From NCBI GenBank assembly GCA_049437325.1, contig JBMTIM010000002.1, forward strand, positions 1-64,000: a stretch of 64,000 bases of DNA, in the 5' to 3' direction. The position numbers and the translations under genes are program-made. The notes under the pieces are model-generated. The model ran no database searches, was not told where the DNA came from, and was given only the letters and a program-made list of their open reading frames with translations. The stretch is from UBA11606 sp049437325. GTDB taxonomy: Bacteria; Actinomycetota; Acidimicrobiia; Acidimicrobiales; Aldehydirespiratoraceae. Below, in pieces: positions 8,800 to 16,844 of this stretch (positions are counted from its first letter, which is position 1; each line of letters begins with the position of its first letter).

Positions 8800-9885
8800 T
8801 CAGTCGCTCGCTGCGTCGTCGGTCGTCTCGGCCATCTCGTGCGTCTCGACCACGGAGGGGTCGGGTGGCGTCGCAATCGGATGCTCGCCCTGGTGGCGGA
8901 ACCACACCGTCTGCTGTGGGAACGGGATCTCGATCCCGGCCTCGTCGAGCGCCTCCTTGAGCCGCAGCCGCAGCTCTCGTTCGGTCGCCCACTGCATCGA
9001 CGGCTCCGTCTTCACCGCAAGCCGGATCGCAATGCCACTGGCGCCGAGGCTCTGGATACCCCAGACCTCGGGCCGCTCCATCAGTTCGTCACCGCCCCAG
9101 TCGGGGTCCTCCCACATCTCGTCGGCGACGCGTTGGATGACTCCCTGGGCGAACCGAAGATCGACGTCGTAGGCCACTTCGACGTCGATGACCGCACGCG
9201 ACCACAGTTGGCTGTAGTTGCCGACTCGGGTGATTTCGCCGTTGGGGATGTGCCACACCGTGCCCTTCACATCGCGCAAGGTGGTGGAACGAAGCGACAC
9301 TTCTTCGACGGTGCCGATCGCCGGGCCGATGTCGATCACATCGCCAACGCCGTACTGGTCCTCGATCAACATGAAGAGCCCCGACAGGAAGTCCTTCACG
9401 ATCGACTGCGCACCGAAGCCGAGCGCAAGACCACCGATGCCGGCACCGGCGATCAGCGGGGCAAGATCGATCTCGAGTTGGCCGAGAATCAGCAGCGCAG
9501 CGATGCTCCACACCACGGCGGTGACGATGCTGCGCAAGACGAGTCCGATCGTCTCGGCGCGCGCCTCTGCTCTCGCCCTCGTCGCTTCCTCGATCAGAAC
9601 TCGTCCCGGACCTCGTTCGCGCAGCTGATCGAGCGCCTTGCGCGGCGGGTTCGCCACCGTCTTGACGAATCGCATCACGGTCCGCTGGAGGATCCGTGAG
9701 ATGATCCACGCCCCGATCCCGATCAGCAGGATGCGGATCGGACGGTCGAGTACCCACTCGGCGGCGACTGCGGCGAACTCGCTGTCGGTCCACTGCAGGA
9801 TCTTCTCGCAGGTGTAGGTGGGCTCGATCCCGCAGGCGTCGGTGAGGAGGGTGGAACTGTCGGTGTCCTGAAAAACAACGCTCAT
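8800..9885 (-). CDS. Small-conductance mechanosensitive channel (MscS family)
   Basis: A 361-residue membrane protein. There is a transmembrane helix near residues 50-65 (IRILLIGIGAWIISRILQ), another near 125-145, and the pore-lining TM3 with the Ala/Gly pattern GAGIGGLALGFGAQSIVKDFLSGLFMLIEDQ. The beta domain (VGDVIDIGPAIGTVEEVSLRSTTLRD, then WHIPNGEI) and an alpha/beta C-terminus follow. This is the standard MscS core that opens under membrane tension to release osmolytes. The ATG at 9885 is selected because TAGCGT lies exactly 7 nt upstream; a longer reading from 9957 would add 24 residues across that promoter. Confidence 0.9.
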   Translation of the reverse strand: MSVVFQDTDSSTLLTDACGIEPTYTCEKILQWTDSEFAAVAAEWVLDRPIRILLIGIGAWIISRILQRTVMRFVKTVANPPRKALDQLRERGPGRVLIEEATRARAEARAETIGLVLRSIVTAVVWSIAALLILGQLEIDLAPLIAGAGIGGLALGFGAQSIVKDFLSGLFMLIEDQYGVGDVIDIGPAIGTVEEVSLRSTTLRDVKGTVWHIPNGEITRVGNYSQLWSRAVIDVEVAYDVDLRFAQGVIQRVADEMWEDPDWGGDELMERPEVWGIQSLGASGIAIRLAVKTEPSMQWATERELRLRLKEALDEAGIEIPFPQQTVWFRHQGEHPIATPPDPSVVETHEMAETTDDAASD

Positions 9886-9892
9886 ACCCACG

Positions 9893-9898
9893 ACGCTA
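9893..9898 (-). promoter_or_regulatory. -10 hexamer TAGCGT for the mscS-phyH pair (leaderless)
   Basis: TAGCGT on the minus strand stands 7 nt before the ATG at 9885. It is divergent from the molybdate-operon promoter about 60 bp away. Confidence 0.6.
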
Positions 9899-9958
9899 CG
9901 CGTGGGGCTCATGACGTCGGTGGATCCACTTTCGATGTGCAAATACACGCTTTTCACA

Positions 9959-9964
9959 TAGATT
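9959..9964 (+). promoter_or_regulatory. -10 hexamer TAGATT for the molybdate operon (leaderless)
   Basis: TAGATT is followed by 7 nt and the ATG at 9972. The surrounding 40 bp are unusually AT-rich (TGCAAATACACGC, then TTTTCACATAG) and could hold an operator for the encoded TOBE/HTH protein. Confidence 0.6.
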
Positions 9965-9971
9965 TACGTGC

Positions 9972-10364
9972 ATGTACCGGTATCGCCTCGGAAAAGCTGC
10001 GCAACTGCTGGGAGTGAGTCCTGATACGGTCCGTCGTTGGGCGGCCCAGGGTCGCGTCGAAACGGTTCGCACCGATGGTGGCCAACGCGAGATCGAGGGT
10101 CCCGAGCTGGCCCGGCTGGCGCTCGAGCTCGCCGACGCGCCCGTCGACGACGCCGACTCCGTCTCGGCCCGCAACCGATTTCCCGGGCTCGTCACCCGCG
10201 TCGTGCGAGACGCCGTCATGGCCCAGGTCGAGATCCAGGCCGGCCCCCATCGGATCGTGTCGTTGATCTCGGCCGAAGCGGTCGATGCACTCGGCCTCGA
10301 GCCCGGCGTGCCGGCGGTGGCCTCGATCAAGTCCACCAACGTCGTTGTCGAACGGGCCACGTGA
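9972..10364 (+). CDS. HTH-TOBE (Mop) molybdate-binding regulator-like protein
   Basis: A 130-residue protein with two parts. The N-terminal HTH of the MerR/excisionase type (RLGKAAQLLGVSPDTVRRWAAQGRV) could bind DNA. The TOBE/Mop domain at about 65-130 (SARNRFPGLVTRVVRDAVMAQVEI, ending in VASIKSTNVVVER) binds molybdate or tungstate oxyanions. It heads the mod operon, and its TGA overlaps the GTG of modA. The TOBE domain is missing from this operon's ModC, so this protein may act as the molybdate sensor, as a molbindin-type store, or as an autoregulator. Its placement first in the operon supports a regulatory role. Confidence 0.85.
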   Translation: MYRYRLGKAAQLLGVSPDTVRRWAAQGRVETVRTDGGQREIEGPELARLALELADAPVDDADSVSARNRFPGLVTRVVRDAVMAQVEIQAGPHRIVSLISAEAVDALGLEPGVPAVASIKSTNVVVERAT

Positions 10365-11089
10365 ACCGCCGCACGCCTCTCCCCCTCGTCGCAGGAGCGG
10401 CCCTGTCCCTCGTCGCTGCGCTCTGGATTGCCACAACGACGAGCGATGCAACGATCCTCGTCCTTGCGCCATCGTCATTCGCTCCGGTCGAAGCCGAACT
10501 CGACGCCGGACTCGCAGCAGCTGGAATCGGACCGGTCGAATGGGTGTTTGCCGGCAGCCAATCGTTGGTGGCCCAGCTCGTCGACGGGGCACCCGCCGAT
10601 GCACTCATCACCGCCGATCTGACGACATTCGATGCGGCGCGGGCGGCTGACGTCACCTGGCCCGACGAACAGTCGATCGCATCCAACGCGCTCGTCCTGG
10701 CCGTCGCCCCGGGCAACCCGGGCAACGTCGAAGAGTTGAGGGCGCTCGAAGATGCGGACCTGGTGATCGGGTCATGTGCAATCGAGGTGCCCTGCGGGCG
10801 CCTGGCGAACGCCGCCACGACCGCGCTCGGCGTCACCACCACACCCGACACCGAAGAAACCAGTGCACGGGCGCTCACGGCCAAGCTCATCGCCGGCGAG
10901 ATCGACGCTGCGCTCGTGTACCGATCCGACGCGCGCGCCGCCGGCCTCGAGGTCGTACCGGTCGACGGTCTCGACACCTTCGTCAACGAGTACCGAGGCA
11001 GCGGCAACGCCCGCGGCATGGAGGTGCTCCGCTGGCTCGGCAGCAGCGCCGGCAAGCGCATCCTCCTCGACTCGGGGTTGGGTCCGTGA
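10361..11089 (+). CDS. modA: Molybdate ABC transporter substrate-binding protein ModA
   Basis: A 242-residue periplasmic-binding-protein-type molybdate receptor. It has an N-terminal hydrophobic segment (LPLVAGAALSLVAALWIA) but no lipobox Cys, so it is either secreted or anchored by that helix. Family features include LAPSSFAPVEAEL, GSQSLVAQLVDGAPADALITAD and the SNALVLAVAPGN strand. The GTG start at 10361 overlaps the upstream TGA (GTGA), and its own TGA overlaps the modB GTG, so translation of the operon is coupled. ModA delivers molybdate to ModBC for molybdenum cofactor synthesis. At 242 residues it is slightly shorter than typical ModA. Confidence 0.88.
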   Translation: MNRRTPLPLVAGAALSLVAALWIATTTSDATILVLAPSSFAPVEAELDAGLAAAGIGPVEWVFAGSQSLVAQLVDGAPADALITADLTTFDAARAADVTWPDEQSIASNALVLAVAPGNPGNVEELRALEDADLVIGSCAIEVPCGRLANAATTALGVTTTPDTEETSARALTAKLIAGEIDAALVYRSDARAAGLEVVPVDGLDTFVNEYRGSGNARGMEVLRWLGSSAGKRILLDSGLGP

Positions 11090-11874
11090 TCACGCCGTCG
11101 CGTCGTCCACCCCTTGCGATCCTCGTCCCGGCCGGACTCGGTGTCGCCCTCGTCGTCGTGCCCATCATGGGCCTGCTCCAGCGTGCCCCATGGTCGTCGC
11201 TGGTCGAGCGACTTGCCAGTGACACGGTCGTCGAGGCAATCCGAGTATCGCTGGTCGTCAGCATCGTGGCCGCCGTCCTCAGCCTGTTGCTCGGCCTGCC
11301 GCTCGCCTGGATCCTCGCCCGCCACGACGGGAGAATGGCAGGGATCGTGCGAGCCGCAGTGCTCGTTCCGATGGTGCTCCCACCAGTGGTCGGTGGCACA
11401 GCACTGCTGTTCGCCCTCGGGCGACGTGGGTTGATCGGGCAGTGGCTCGATGCGTGGTTCGGCATCACACTTCCGTTCAGCACGGCGGGCGCAATCGTGG
11501 CGGCGACCTTTGTTGCGCTGCCCTTCTTCGTCACGACCGTCGAAGCCGCCCTCCGGCAGGCCGGTACCGAACTCGAGGAAGCAGCCGCGGTCGCCGGTGC
11601 CGAGCCGGTCACCCGGCTACTGACAGTCACGATTCCAGCGTCTCGAGATGCACTCCTGGCCGGCGTGGCACTCGCCTGGGCCCGCGCCCTCGGGGAATTC
11701 GGGGCGACGATCACCTTTGCCGGCAACCTGGCCGGGCGAACCCGCACCCTGCCCCTCGAGATCTTTCTCGCCCTGGAGTCCGATCCGGCCTCGGCAGTGG
11801 CCGTGAGCGTGCTCCTGCTCGGCGTGAGTCTCGCCGTGCTGCTGGCGCTCCGAGGGCGGTGGTTCAGCCGATGA
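11086..11874 (+). CDS. modB: Molybdate ABC transporter permease ModB
   Basis: A 262-residue inner-membrane permease with five or six predicted helices. The cytoplasmic EAA loop that contacts ModC is clear: EEAAAVAGAEPVTRLLTVTI followed by PASRDALLAG. The start at GTG 11086 overlaps the modA stop, and the end overlaps the modC ATG. It forms the channel of the molybdate importer with ModA and ModC. The length is slightly above the 220-230 residues usual for ModB because of an N-terminal extension. Confidence 0.9.
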   Translation: MITPSRRPPLAILVPAGLGVALVVVPIMGLLQRAPWSSLVERLASDTVVEAIRVSLVVSIVAAVLSLLLGLPLAWILARHDGRMAGIVRAAVLVPMVLPPVVGGTALLFALGRRGLIGQWLDAWFGITLPFSTAGAIVAATFVALPFFVTTVEAALRQAGTELEEAAAVAGAEPVTRLLTVTIPASRDALLAGVALAWARALGEFGATITFAGNLAGRTRTLPLEIFLALESDPASAVAVSVLLLGVSLAVLLALRGRWFSR

Positions 11875-12494
11875 CGCTTCGCATCGACGGCACCCTGCGC
11901 CGTGGAAACCTCACACTCGAACTCGAACTCGAGCTGCCACTCGGCATCACCGCGATCACCGGACCGAACGGAGCCGGCAAGTCCTCGATCCTTCGGCTGG
12001 TGGCAGGACTCGAAGCACTCGACGAGGGCCGTCTCACGCTCGACGATGTGGTGCTCGACGACCGAGCAGCCGGGATCTTCCTTCCCGCCGAACGCCGCGA
12101 CATCTCGATGACCTTCCAACAGCCTCGTCTGTTCCCCCACCTGACAGTGCTCCAGAACATCGCCTATCCCCTGCGTCGCAAGGGGCACACCGCCGCCGAG
12201 GCGGCACGATTGGCACAACCGTTCGCCGAACGCGTCGGGGCCGGACACCTGCTCGATCTCCGGCCCCACCGACTCTCGGGCGGGCAGGCCCAACGGACCG
12301 CCATTGCGGCCGCCATGGCCGCACGAGCTTCCACCATCCTGCTCGACGAACCACTCGGCGCGATCGACGAGACCGGCACCACCGACATACGTCGATTGCT
12401 GCTCGACCTCGACACGCCTCGGGTGATCTGGGTCACGCACGACCCGGCCGACGCCGAGAGCGCCGACCATCACATCACGCTCGGGTTACCCTGA
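11871..12494 (+). CDS. modC: Molybdate ABC transporter ATPase ModC, lacking the TOBE domain
   Basis: A 207-residue ATPase with Walker A GPNGAGKSS (31-39), Q-loop TFQQPRLFPH, signature LSGGQAQR (135-142), Walker B STILLDEP and H-loop WVTHDP. Canonical ModC is about 350 residues and ends in a TOBE domain that senses molybdate. Here the protein ends after the nucleotide-binding domain, and the TOBE function is encoded separately at the head of the operon. The ATG overlaps the modB stop (ATGA). Confidence 0.88.
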   Translation: MTLRIDGTLRRGNLTLELELELPLGITAITGPNGAGKSSILRLVAGLEALDEGRLTLDDVVLDDRAAGIFLPAERRDISMTFQQPRLFPHLTVLQNIAYPLRRKGHTAAEAARLAQPFAERVGAGHLLDLRPHRLSGGQAQRTAIAAAMAARASTILLDEPLGAIDETGTTDIRRLLLDLDTPRVIWVTHDPADAESADHHITLGLP

Positions 12495-12529
12495 CCCCGC
12501 ATCGGTACCCGTACGCCACAACCAGACTG

Positions 12530-13333
12530 GTGACCATGCCCGACACACCCACCGACCCCACCAGTTCGTTCCGGCTCGACGACCGAGTGGTTCTCGTGAC
12601 CGGCGCCAGTTCCGGCCTCGGCGCCCGATTCGCAGCCGTCGCCGCCGGCGCCGGGGCGACGGTCGTCCTTGCGGCCCGAAGGATCGAGCGCCTTTCCGCA
12701 CTCGTCGCCGAGCTCGATCAGCGCCACGGTTCGGGACGTGCGCGCGCAGTCGAGGTTGACCTGACTGCGCCAGGCGGACCGGAACGTTGCGTGGCCGACG
12801 CGCTCGACGTCCTCGGCCGAGTCGACGTTCTCATCAACAACGCCGGGATCTCGCAGGTCACGCCGGCGGTCGCCATGAGCACCGAGGACTTTCGACACGA
12901 GATCGAGATCGATCTGATCGCACCGTTTGCGATGGCGCGCGATGTCGCGCGCGAAGCGATCGCCAACGACCGCACGGCATCGATCATCAACATCGGCTCG
13001 ATCCTGGGTGAAGTCGGCGGCGGCAAACTCCGCGTTCCCGGCTACGCAGCGGCCAAAGGAGGTCTGCACAACCTCACGCGCGAACTCGCATCGCAGTGGG
13101 GTCGCAAGGGGGTTCGCGTCAACGCGATTGCGCCGGGCTGGTTCGAAACCGAGATGAACGACACCATGTTCAGCGATGGCGGCGGCCGGACGTACATGGA
13201 CGCTGGCTCGGCGATGGGCCGCCCCGGTGTCGACGGCGAACTCGACGGCGCCATGCTCTATCTGGCGAGTGATGCGTCGAGCTTCGTGAACGGGCACATT
13301 CTCGAGGTGTCGGGCGGCTGGACCGCAACGTGA
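12530..13333 (+). CDS. Short-chain dehydrogenase/reductase (SDR)
   Basis: A 267-residue classical SDR (265 if the ATG at 12536 is used). The cofactor-binding TGASSGLG, the structural NNAGIS, the catalytic Ser in INIGSILGE, and YAAAK supplying Tyr and Lys are all present. The C-terminal GHILEVSGGWTA is typical. Basic residues after the first strands (AARRIER) suggest NADP. SDRs oxidise or reduce alcohols and ketones; the substrate here is unknown. It follows modC by 35 bp but is functionally unrelated, so it may simply read through from that operon. Confidence 0.88.
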   Translation: MTMPDTPTDPTSSFRLDDRVVLVTGASSGLGARFAAVAAGAGATVVLAARRIERLSALVAELDQRHGSGRARAVEVDLTAPGGPERCVADALDVLGRVDVLINNAGISQVTPAVAMSTEDFRHEIEIDLIAPFAMARDVAREAIANDRTASIINIGSILGEVGGGKLRVPGYAAAKGGLHNLTRELASQWGRKGVRVNAIAPGWFETEMNDTMFSDGGGRTYMDAGSAMGRPGVDGELDGAMLYLASDASSFVNGHILEVSGGWTAT

Positions 13334-13412
13334 GCGGCGGCGATGGTAGGCACCTCCTCCCCCACAGATGCATACCACCGCCCCGCAACCCGAAACCGTG
13401 GTTCCGAGAGCA

Positions 13413-13460
13413 CCTGCACTCGGGCGAGCCCGCAGTACCGAAGCGGGGACAGAGTGCAGG
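13413..13460. terminator. Inverted repeat between convergent genes, probable bidirectional terminator
   Basis: CCTGCACTC (13413-13421) and GAGTGCAGG (13452-13460) form a perfect 9 bp stem. The loop contains a second GGGC/GCCC pair. It sits between the ends of the SDR gene and the DUF1214-like gene. No U-tract is obvious, which is common for actinobacterial terminators. Confidence 0.5.
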
Positions 13461-13525
13461 CCGATCGGGCCGTCCGTCAAGCGTCACCCGGATCGAGACG
13501 ACCCCGCGCTGCGGTCGTCGGCCAC

Positions 13526-14692
13526 TCAGGCGAGATCCTCGAGTCTGACCACGCGACAGCTCACCTGCGGTTCGGTGGCCGGCTGCACGAATCGAATCCC
13601 CATCACCCCGTGGTCGTGGGTCACCGGTTGCACCCAGTTCGGTACCCCGGGATCATCGTGGGCCACCACGATGCGGACGTGCGAGCCGTCGCAGACGGCG
13701 TTCTCACGGTCGACGTAGCCCTCCCCGGTGGCGTAGTTGGCGAGGTTCTCCATCCAATGGTTGCAGAGCTGGAAGTTCCAATGTCGCGCTCCGGGTTCGT
13801 CGAACTCGACGACGAGTGCCATGCCGGGGTCGACACGCCAGTAACCGAACTCGAAATGACGATCGTCGGGTGACCCCCCGATTCGCTCGTACCACTCACG
13901 GGTGAACTCGGTCCGGTTCTCTCGGGTGAGGAGATCGGCAGTCCATCCCGCATAGTCGGACTTCTGCCCGAGGATGAGCTGACCGGCGACTGCGAGCCGT
14001 TCGGCCATCTCCGCCGGTGATGGAGGCTCCGGTTCGTCGTGGTCGTCGAGACACTCGATGACGAGCCGAGGCGGAGTCTGTTCGTTGCGATCGTCCCACA
14101 CCACGCGGCCCATCAGTTCACGCGTCGTCGGCGCCATCGGCATCCACGCCGAGCCGTCATCAGGCGGATCGACCGACAGCACGACATCGACCGAGCCATC
14201 GGCAGCGGCGACATCGGCGAGCACCAGGGTGTAGGGGGTGTGGGCCGTGTTCGGGTTGAAGGCCTCGAGATACGCCTCCGCGTCGAGACCGACGGAGAAG
14301 GCACCCACGTCATCGGGAATCGGTGGACTCCACGCCGACAGGTGGGTGTACACATCTCCTGCCGTGCCGGTGATGCGGTAGCGGTAACGCGAGTCGACGG
14401 GTTGGACGATGTGGTCCTGATTGGGGGACTGCACACCGATCCCACCCTTGAGCGGCGGTGGGATGAGGCCGATGAACCGAGGCTTCACACCGGGGGTGCG
14501 CCGCTCGATCGCCCGCATGTTGCCCATGAGGATCATGCGGGTCAGATAGCGGTATCCCTCGACTGCGTCCTGGGGGTCACCGCCTGCGGTCTCTCGCGCA
14601 ACGATCCGACCGGCGGCCTTCAGTTGATCGCAGAAGTCGTCCCAGGCTTCTCCGCTCAACAGTCGTCGTGTGCGCTGCTCCTCGACGCTCAC
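13526..14692 (-). CDS. DUF1214-like protein of unknown function
   Basis: A 388-residue soluble protein. The C-terminal third resembles the DUF1214 family: FEFGYWRVDPGMALVVEFDE, a Trp-rich stretch with HWNFQLCNHWMENL, a DGSHVRIVVAHDDPG loop and NWVQPVTHDHGVMGIRF. Many actinobacteria carry such proteins next to lipid or sterol genes, but no reaction is established. The GTG at 14692 was chosen because AGGGGAACG precedes it, and it lies 25 bp after the S9 peptidase stop on the same strand. Longer readings extend into that peptidase gene. The two genes probably form an operon. Confidence 0.72.
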   Translation of the reverse strand: MSVEEQRTRRLLSGEAWDDFCDQLKAAGRIVARETAGGDPQDAVEGYRYLTRMILMGNMRAIERRTPGVKPRFIGLIPPPLKGGIGVQSPNQDHIVQPVDSRYRYRITGTAGDVYTHLSAWSPPIPDDVGAFSVGLDAEAYLEAFNPNTAHTPYTLVLADVAAADGSVDVVLSVDPPDDGSAWMPMAPTTRELMGRVVWDDRNEQTPPRLVIECLDDHDEPEPPSPAEMAERLAVAGQLILGQKSDYAGWTADLLTRENRTEFTREWYERIGGSPDDRHFEFGYWRVDPGMALVVEFDEPGARHWNFQLCNHWMENLANYATGEGYVDRENAVCDGSHVRIVVAHDDPGVPNWVQPVTHDHGVMGIRFVQPATEPQVSCRVVRLEDLA

Positions 14693-14717
14693 CGTTCCCC
14701 TCACCGTTCGGTGCCGC

Positions 14718-16814
14718 TCAGGCCTCGATACCGAGAGCCTGGCGGAGGAACGCACGTTGCACCAACAGGAGATTCTCGGCCACCTCCTCTTGCGGTGTCA
14801 TGTGGGTCACCCCGGACAGTGGCAGCACGGTATGAGGTTTGCCGGCCTCGAGCAGCGCACGACTCAACTGGAGCGTGTGGGCGGCGCCCACCTTGACGTA
14901 GGCAAGGCCGTGGCTCAGCATCAGCGGCGGCAGCGTGCGGTCACCGAGTCCGGCAACGTCGGCGCACAGATCGGTGCGCTCGTAGTTCTCCGGTTCATCG
15001 TTGGGGTTTCCGAGATACCGCTCCGTGTAATGGGTGTCGTAGAGCCGCCAGTCGGTGACCGGGGCACCGGCGACAGCCGCATGGAACACGTCTGGTCGCC
15101 GCAACACGGCGAGCGCAGCGAGATAGCCGCCGAACGACCAGCCACGGATCGCCACCCGCCCGAGGTCGAGGAACGGACGGTCGGCCGCCAGCGCCTGGAG
15201 GGCGGCGACCTGATCGTCGAGGACCGGCGCAGCGAGGTCGCCGCGCACGTCTCGCTCGAAGGTCGGGCCCCGACCGGGTGTCCCGCGACCGTCGGTGATG
15301 ATGACGGCGAACCCCTGATCGGCGAACCACTGCGATGCGTGGAACAGGCTGGCAGCCCGCTGAACCCGTTGGGCGTGAGGACCACCGTACGGGTCCAACA
15401 GGACGGGCAACGGTGTGACCCCGTCATGCCCGCTCGGCAGTACCAGCGCAGTCGCCAATGCCCGCTCGGTGACCGCATGGAACGCGACATGAAGCTCGCC
15501 GGCCGGACGCTCACTCGTGTCGGTGAGCGTTCCGACCAGCTCCGACCCGCGCATGACTGCGCCGATCACTCGATCGTTCATGTCGGACCGTGTGACCGCC
15601 CACACGTTGCCGCCGATGGCGGCCCCGTGCACACCACCCGCCTCCGTCTTCTGCGTCGTTGTGCCGTCCCAGCCAACGGCGATCAGATCGACGGTCGTCG
15701 GGTCGGTGGACGCCCGAACCACGAGTCGGTCGTCGTCGACGTCGACCAACGACCGGATCTGAAGCTCGTCACCGGTGATCGGTTCTCCGTCGACACAGAG
15801 CCGACGGGCCGCTCCTCGATCCTCGACGGTGATGAGCTTGCCATTGTGCAACCGAGGGGCACCGGCAACGAGTTCGACCCAGTGATCGTCGACGATCCGA
15901 TACCGCTCGGCACACTCGCCGGTGCCAGGATCGACCTCGAGGATCGCAAGGGTGCGCTGGTCGCGGGTCTGGACAGTGAGCATGAGCCCCCCGCCTGTCC
16001 ACGACACATCGGCGAGGTACTCCCAGTCACCCGACGCGTTCCAGCTCACGTCGAGCCGGCTGCCGTCGAGGCCGATGATCGCCAGCGCCACCTCGGCATT
16101 GGCCGTCCCGGCAGCGGGATACCGAATCGCCTGTGGTTCCTGCCACGGCGTGACGGGTGCCGCAATGTGCCAGATGTCGATCGGGGCGACATCGACCCGC
16201 TCGACGAGCAACCGCCTCGAGTCGGGTGCCCACCAGAATCCGCGGGTCCGACCCATCTCCTCACCGGCGATGAACTCCGCCGATCCCCACGAGATGGTTG
16301 CGCCCGATTCACCGATCACCTCCCGGTCGCCGTCGGCATCGACGACCCGCAGTGCGTCTGCACAGACGTAGGCGATGGTCGACCCGTCGAAGGACAGCCG
16401 CGGATCGAATCCGCCCGGAGCGGTGCGCAACAGTTCCGCCGTCCCGGCCCGGAGGTCGGCTCGCCCGATCTGTCCGCCGAGGGCGAAGCAGGCATGCGAG
16501 AGCTCTCGATCGGCGTCGTACGCAACGATCCCCCCACCACTCTCGCGAGCGCGTTCTCGGCGCGCTCGTTCCTCGGGTGGGAGGTCACCATCGTCTGCCC
16601 CGAGAGAGCTCGGGTCGGCAATCAGACGCTCGGTGCGCGTCTCGACGTCGAAGACCCACAGCGCGTTCACGGGATCTTCCGGGCCCGTCGAACGCAGGAA
16701 TGCGACCCTGGCACCGTCGGAACCAACACGGATGTCACGCGGCGCCCCGAGGGAGAACCGACGGGTGATCGCACTGCGGCGGGGGTAGGACGCGGACGCA
16801 GGCTCGTTCGGCAT
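14718..16814 (-). CDS. S9 prolyl oligopeptidase/DPP-IV family protein, catalytic Asp replaced
   Basis: A 698-residue protein of the DPP-IV branch of peptidase family S9. It has an N-terminal beta-propeller (about 15-440) and a C-terminal alpha/beta hydrolase. The nucleophile is in GWSFGGY (Ser560), the catalytic His in SGVTHMTPQE (His671), and the acidic EE pair that anchors the substrate N-terminus is kept in AGEEMGR. The usual HGxADD motif that supplies the catalytic Asp reads HGLAYV here, so the Asp position is Tyr639. The charge relay may therefore be broken or rebuilt. No signal peptide is apparent, so it is probably cytoplasmic. The start is the ATG at 16814, divergent from the Gfo/Idh gene. 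Confidence 0.87.
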   Translation of the reverse strand: MPNEPASASYPRRSAITRRFSLGAPRDIRVGSDGARVAFLRSTGPEDPVNALWVFDVETRTERLIADPSSLGADDGDLPPEERARRERARESGGGIVAYDADRELSHACFALGGQIGRADLRAGTAELLRTAPGGFDPRLSFDGSTIAYVCADALRVVDADGDREVIGESGATISWGSAEFIAGEEMGRTRGFWWAPDSRRLLVERVDVAPIDIWHIAAPVTPWQEPQAIRYPAAGTANAEVALAIIGLDGSRLDVSWNASGDWEYLADVSWTGGGLMLTVQTRDQRTLAILEVDPGTGECAERYRIVDDHWVELVAGAPRLHNGKLITVEDRGAARRLCVDGEPITGDELQIRSLVDVDDDRLVVRASTDPTTVDLIAVGWDGTTTQKTEAGGVHGAAIGGNVWAVTRSDMNDRVIGAVMRGSELVGTLTDTSERPAGELHVAFHAVTERALATALVLPSGHDGVTPLPVLLDPYGGPHAQRVQRAASLFHASQWFADQGFAVIITDGRGTPGRGPTFERDVRGDLAAPVLDDQVAALQALAADRPFLDLGRVAIRGWSFGGYLAALAVLRRPDVFHAAVAGAPVTDWRLYDTHYTERYLGNPNDEPENYERTDLCADVAGLGDRTLPPLMLSHGLAYVKVGAAHTLQLSRALLEAGKPHTVLPLSGVTHMTPQEEVAENLLLVQRAFLRQALGIEA

Positions 16815-16831
16815 GGCCCGATCATGCCCCG

Positions 16832-16837
16832 TACGAT
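16832..16837 (+). promoter_or_regulatory. -10 hexamer TACGAT for the Gfo/Idh gene (leaderless)
   Basis: TACGAT is followed by 7 nt and the GTG at 16845. It lies in the 30 bp divergent gap with the S9 peptidase gene, so the two promoters almost overlap. Confidence 0.6.
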
Positions 16838-16844
16838 CCGCGTG

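Noticed and set aside
14670..16844. A 1048-codon plus-strand open frame covering the S9 peptidase region
   Set aside because: Only the part after 16845 is a gene (Gfo/Idh/MocA). The rest is Arg/Gly/His-rich antisense of the well-supported S9 peptidase, a usual artefact in GC-rich DNA.
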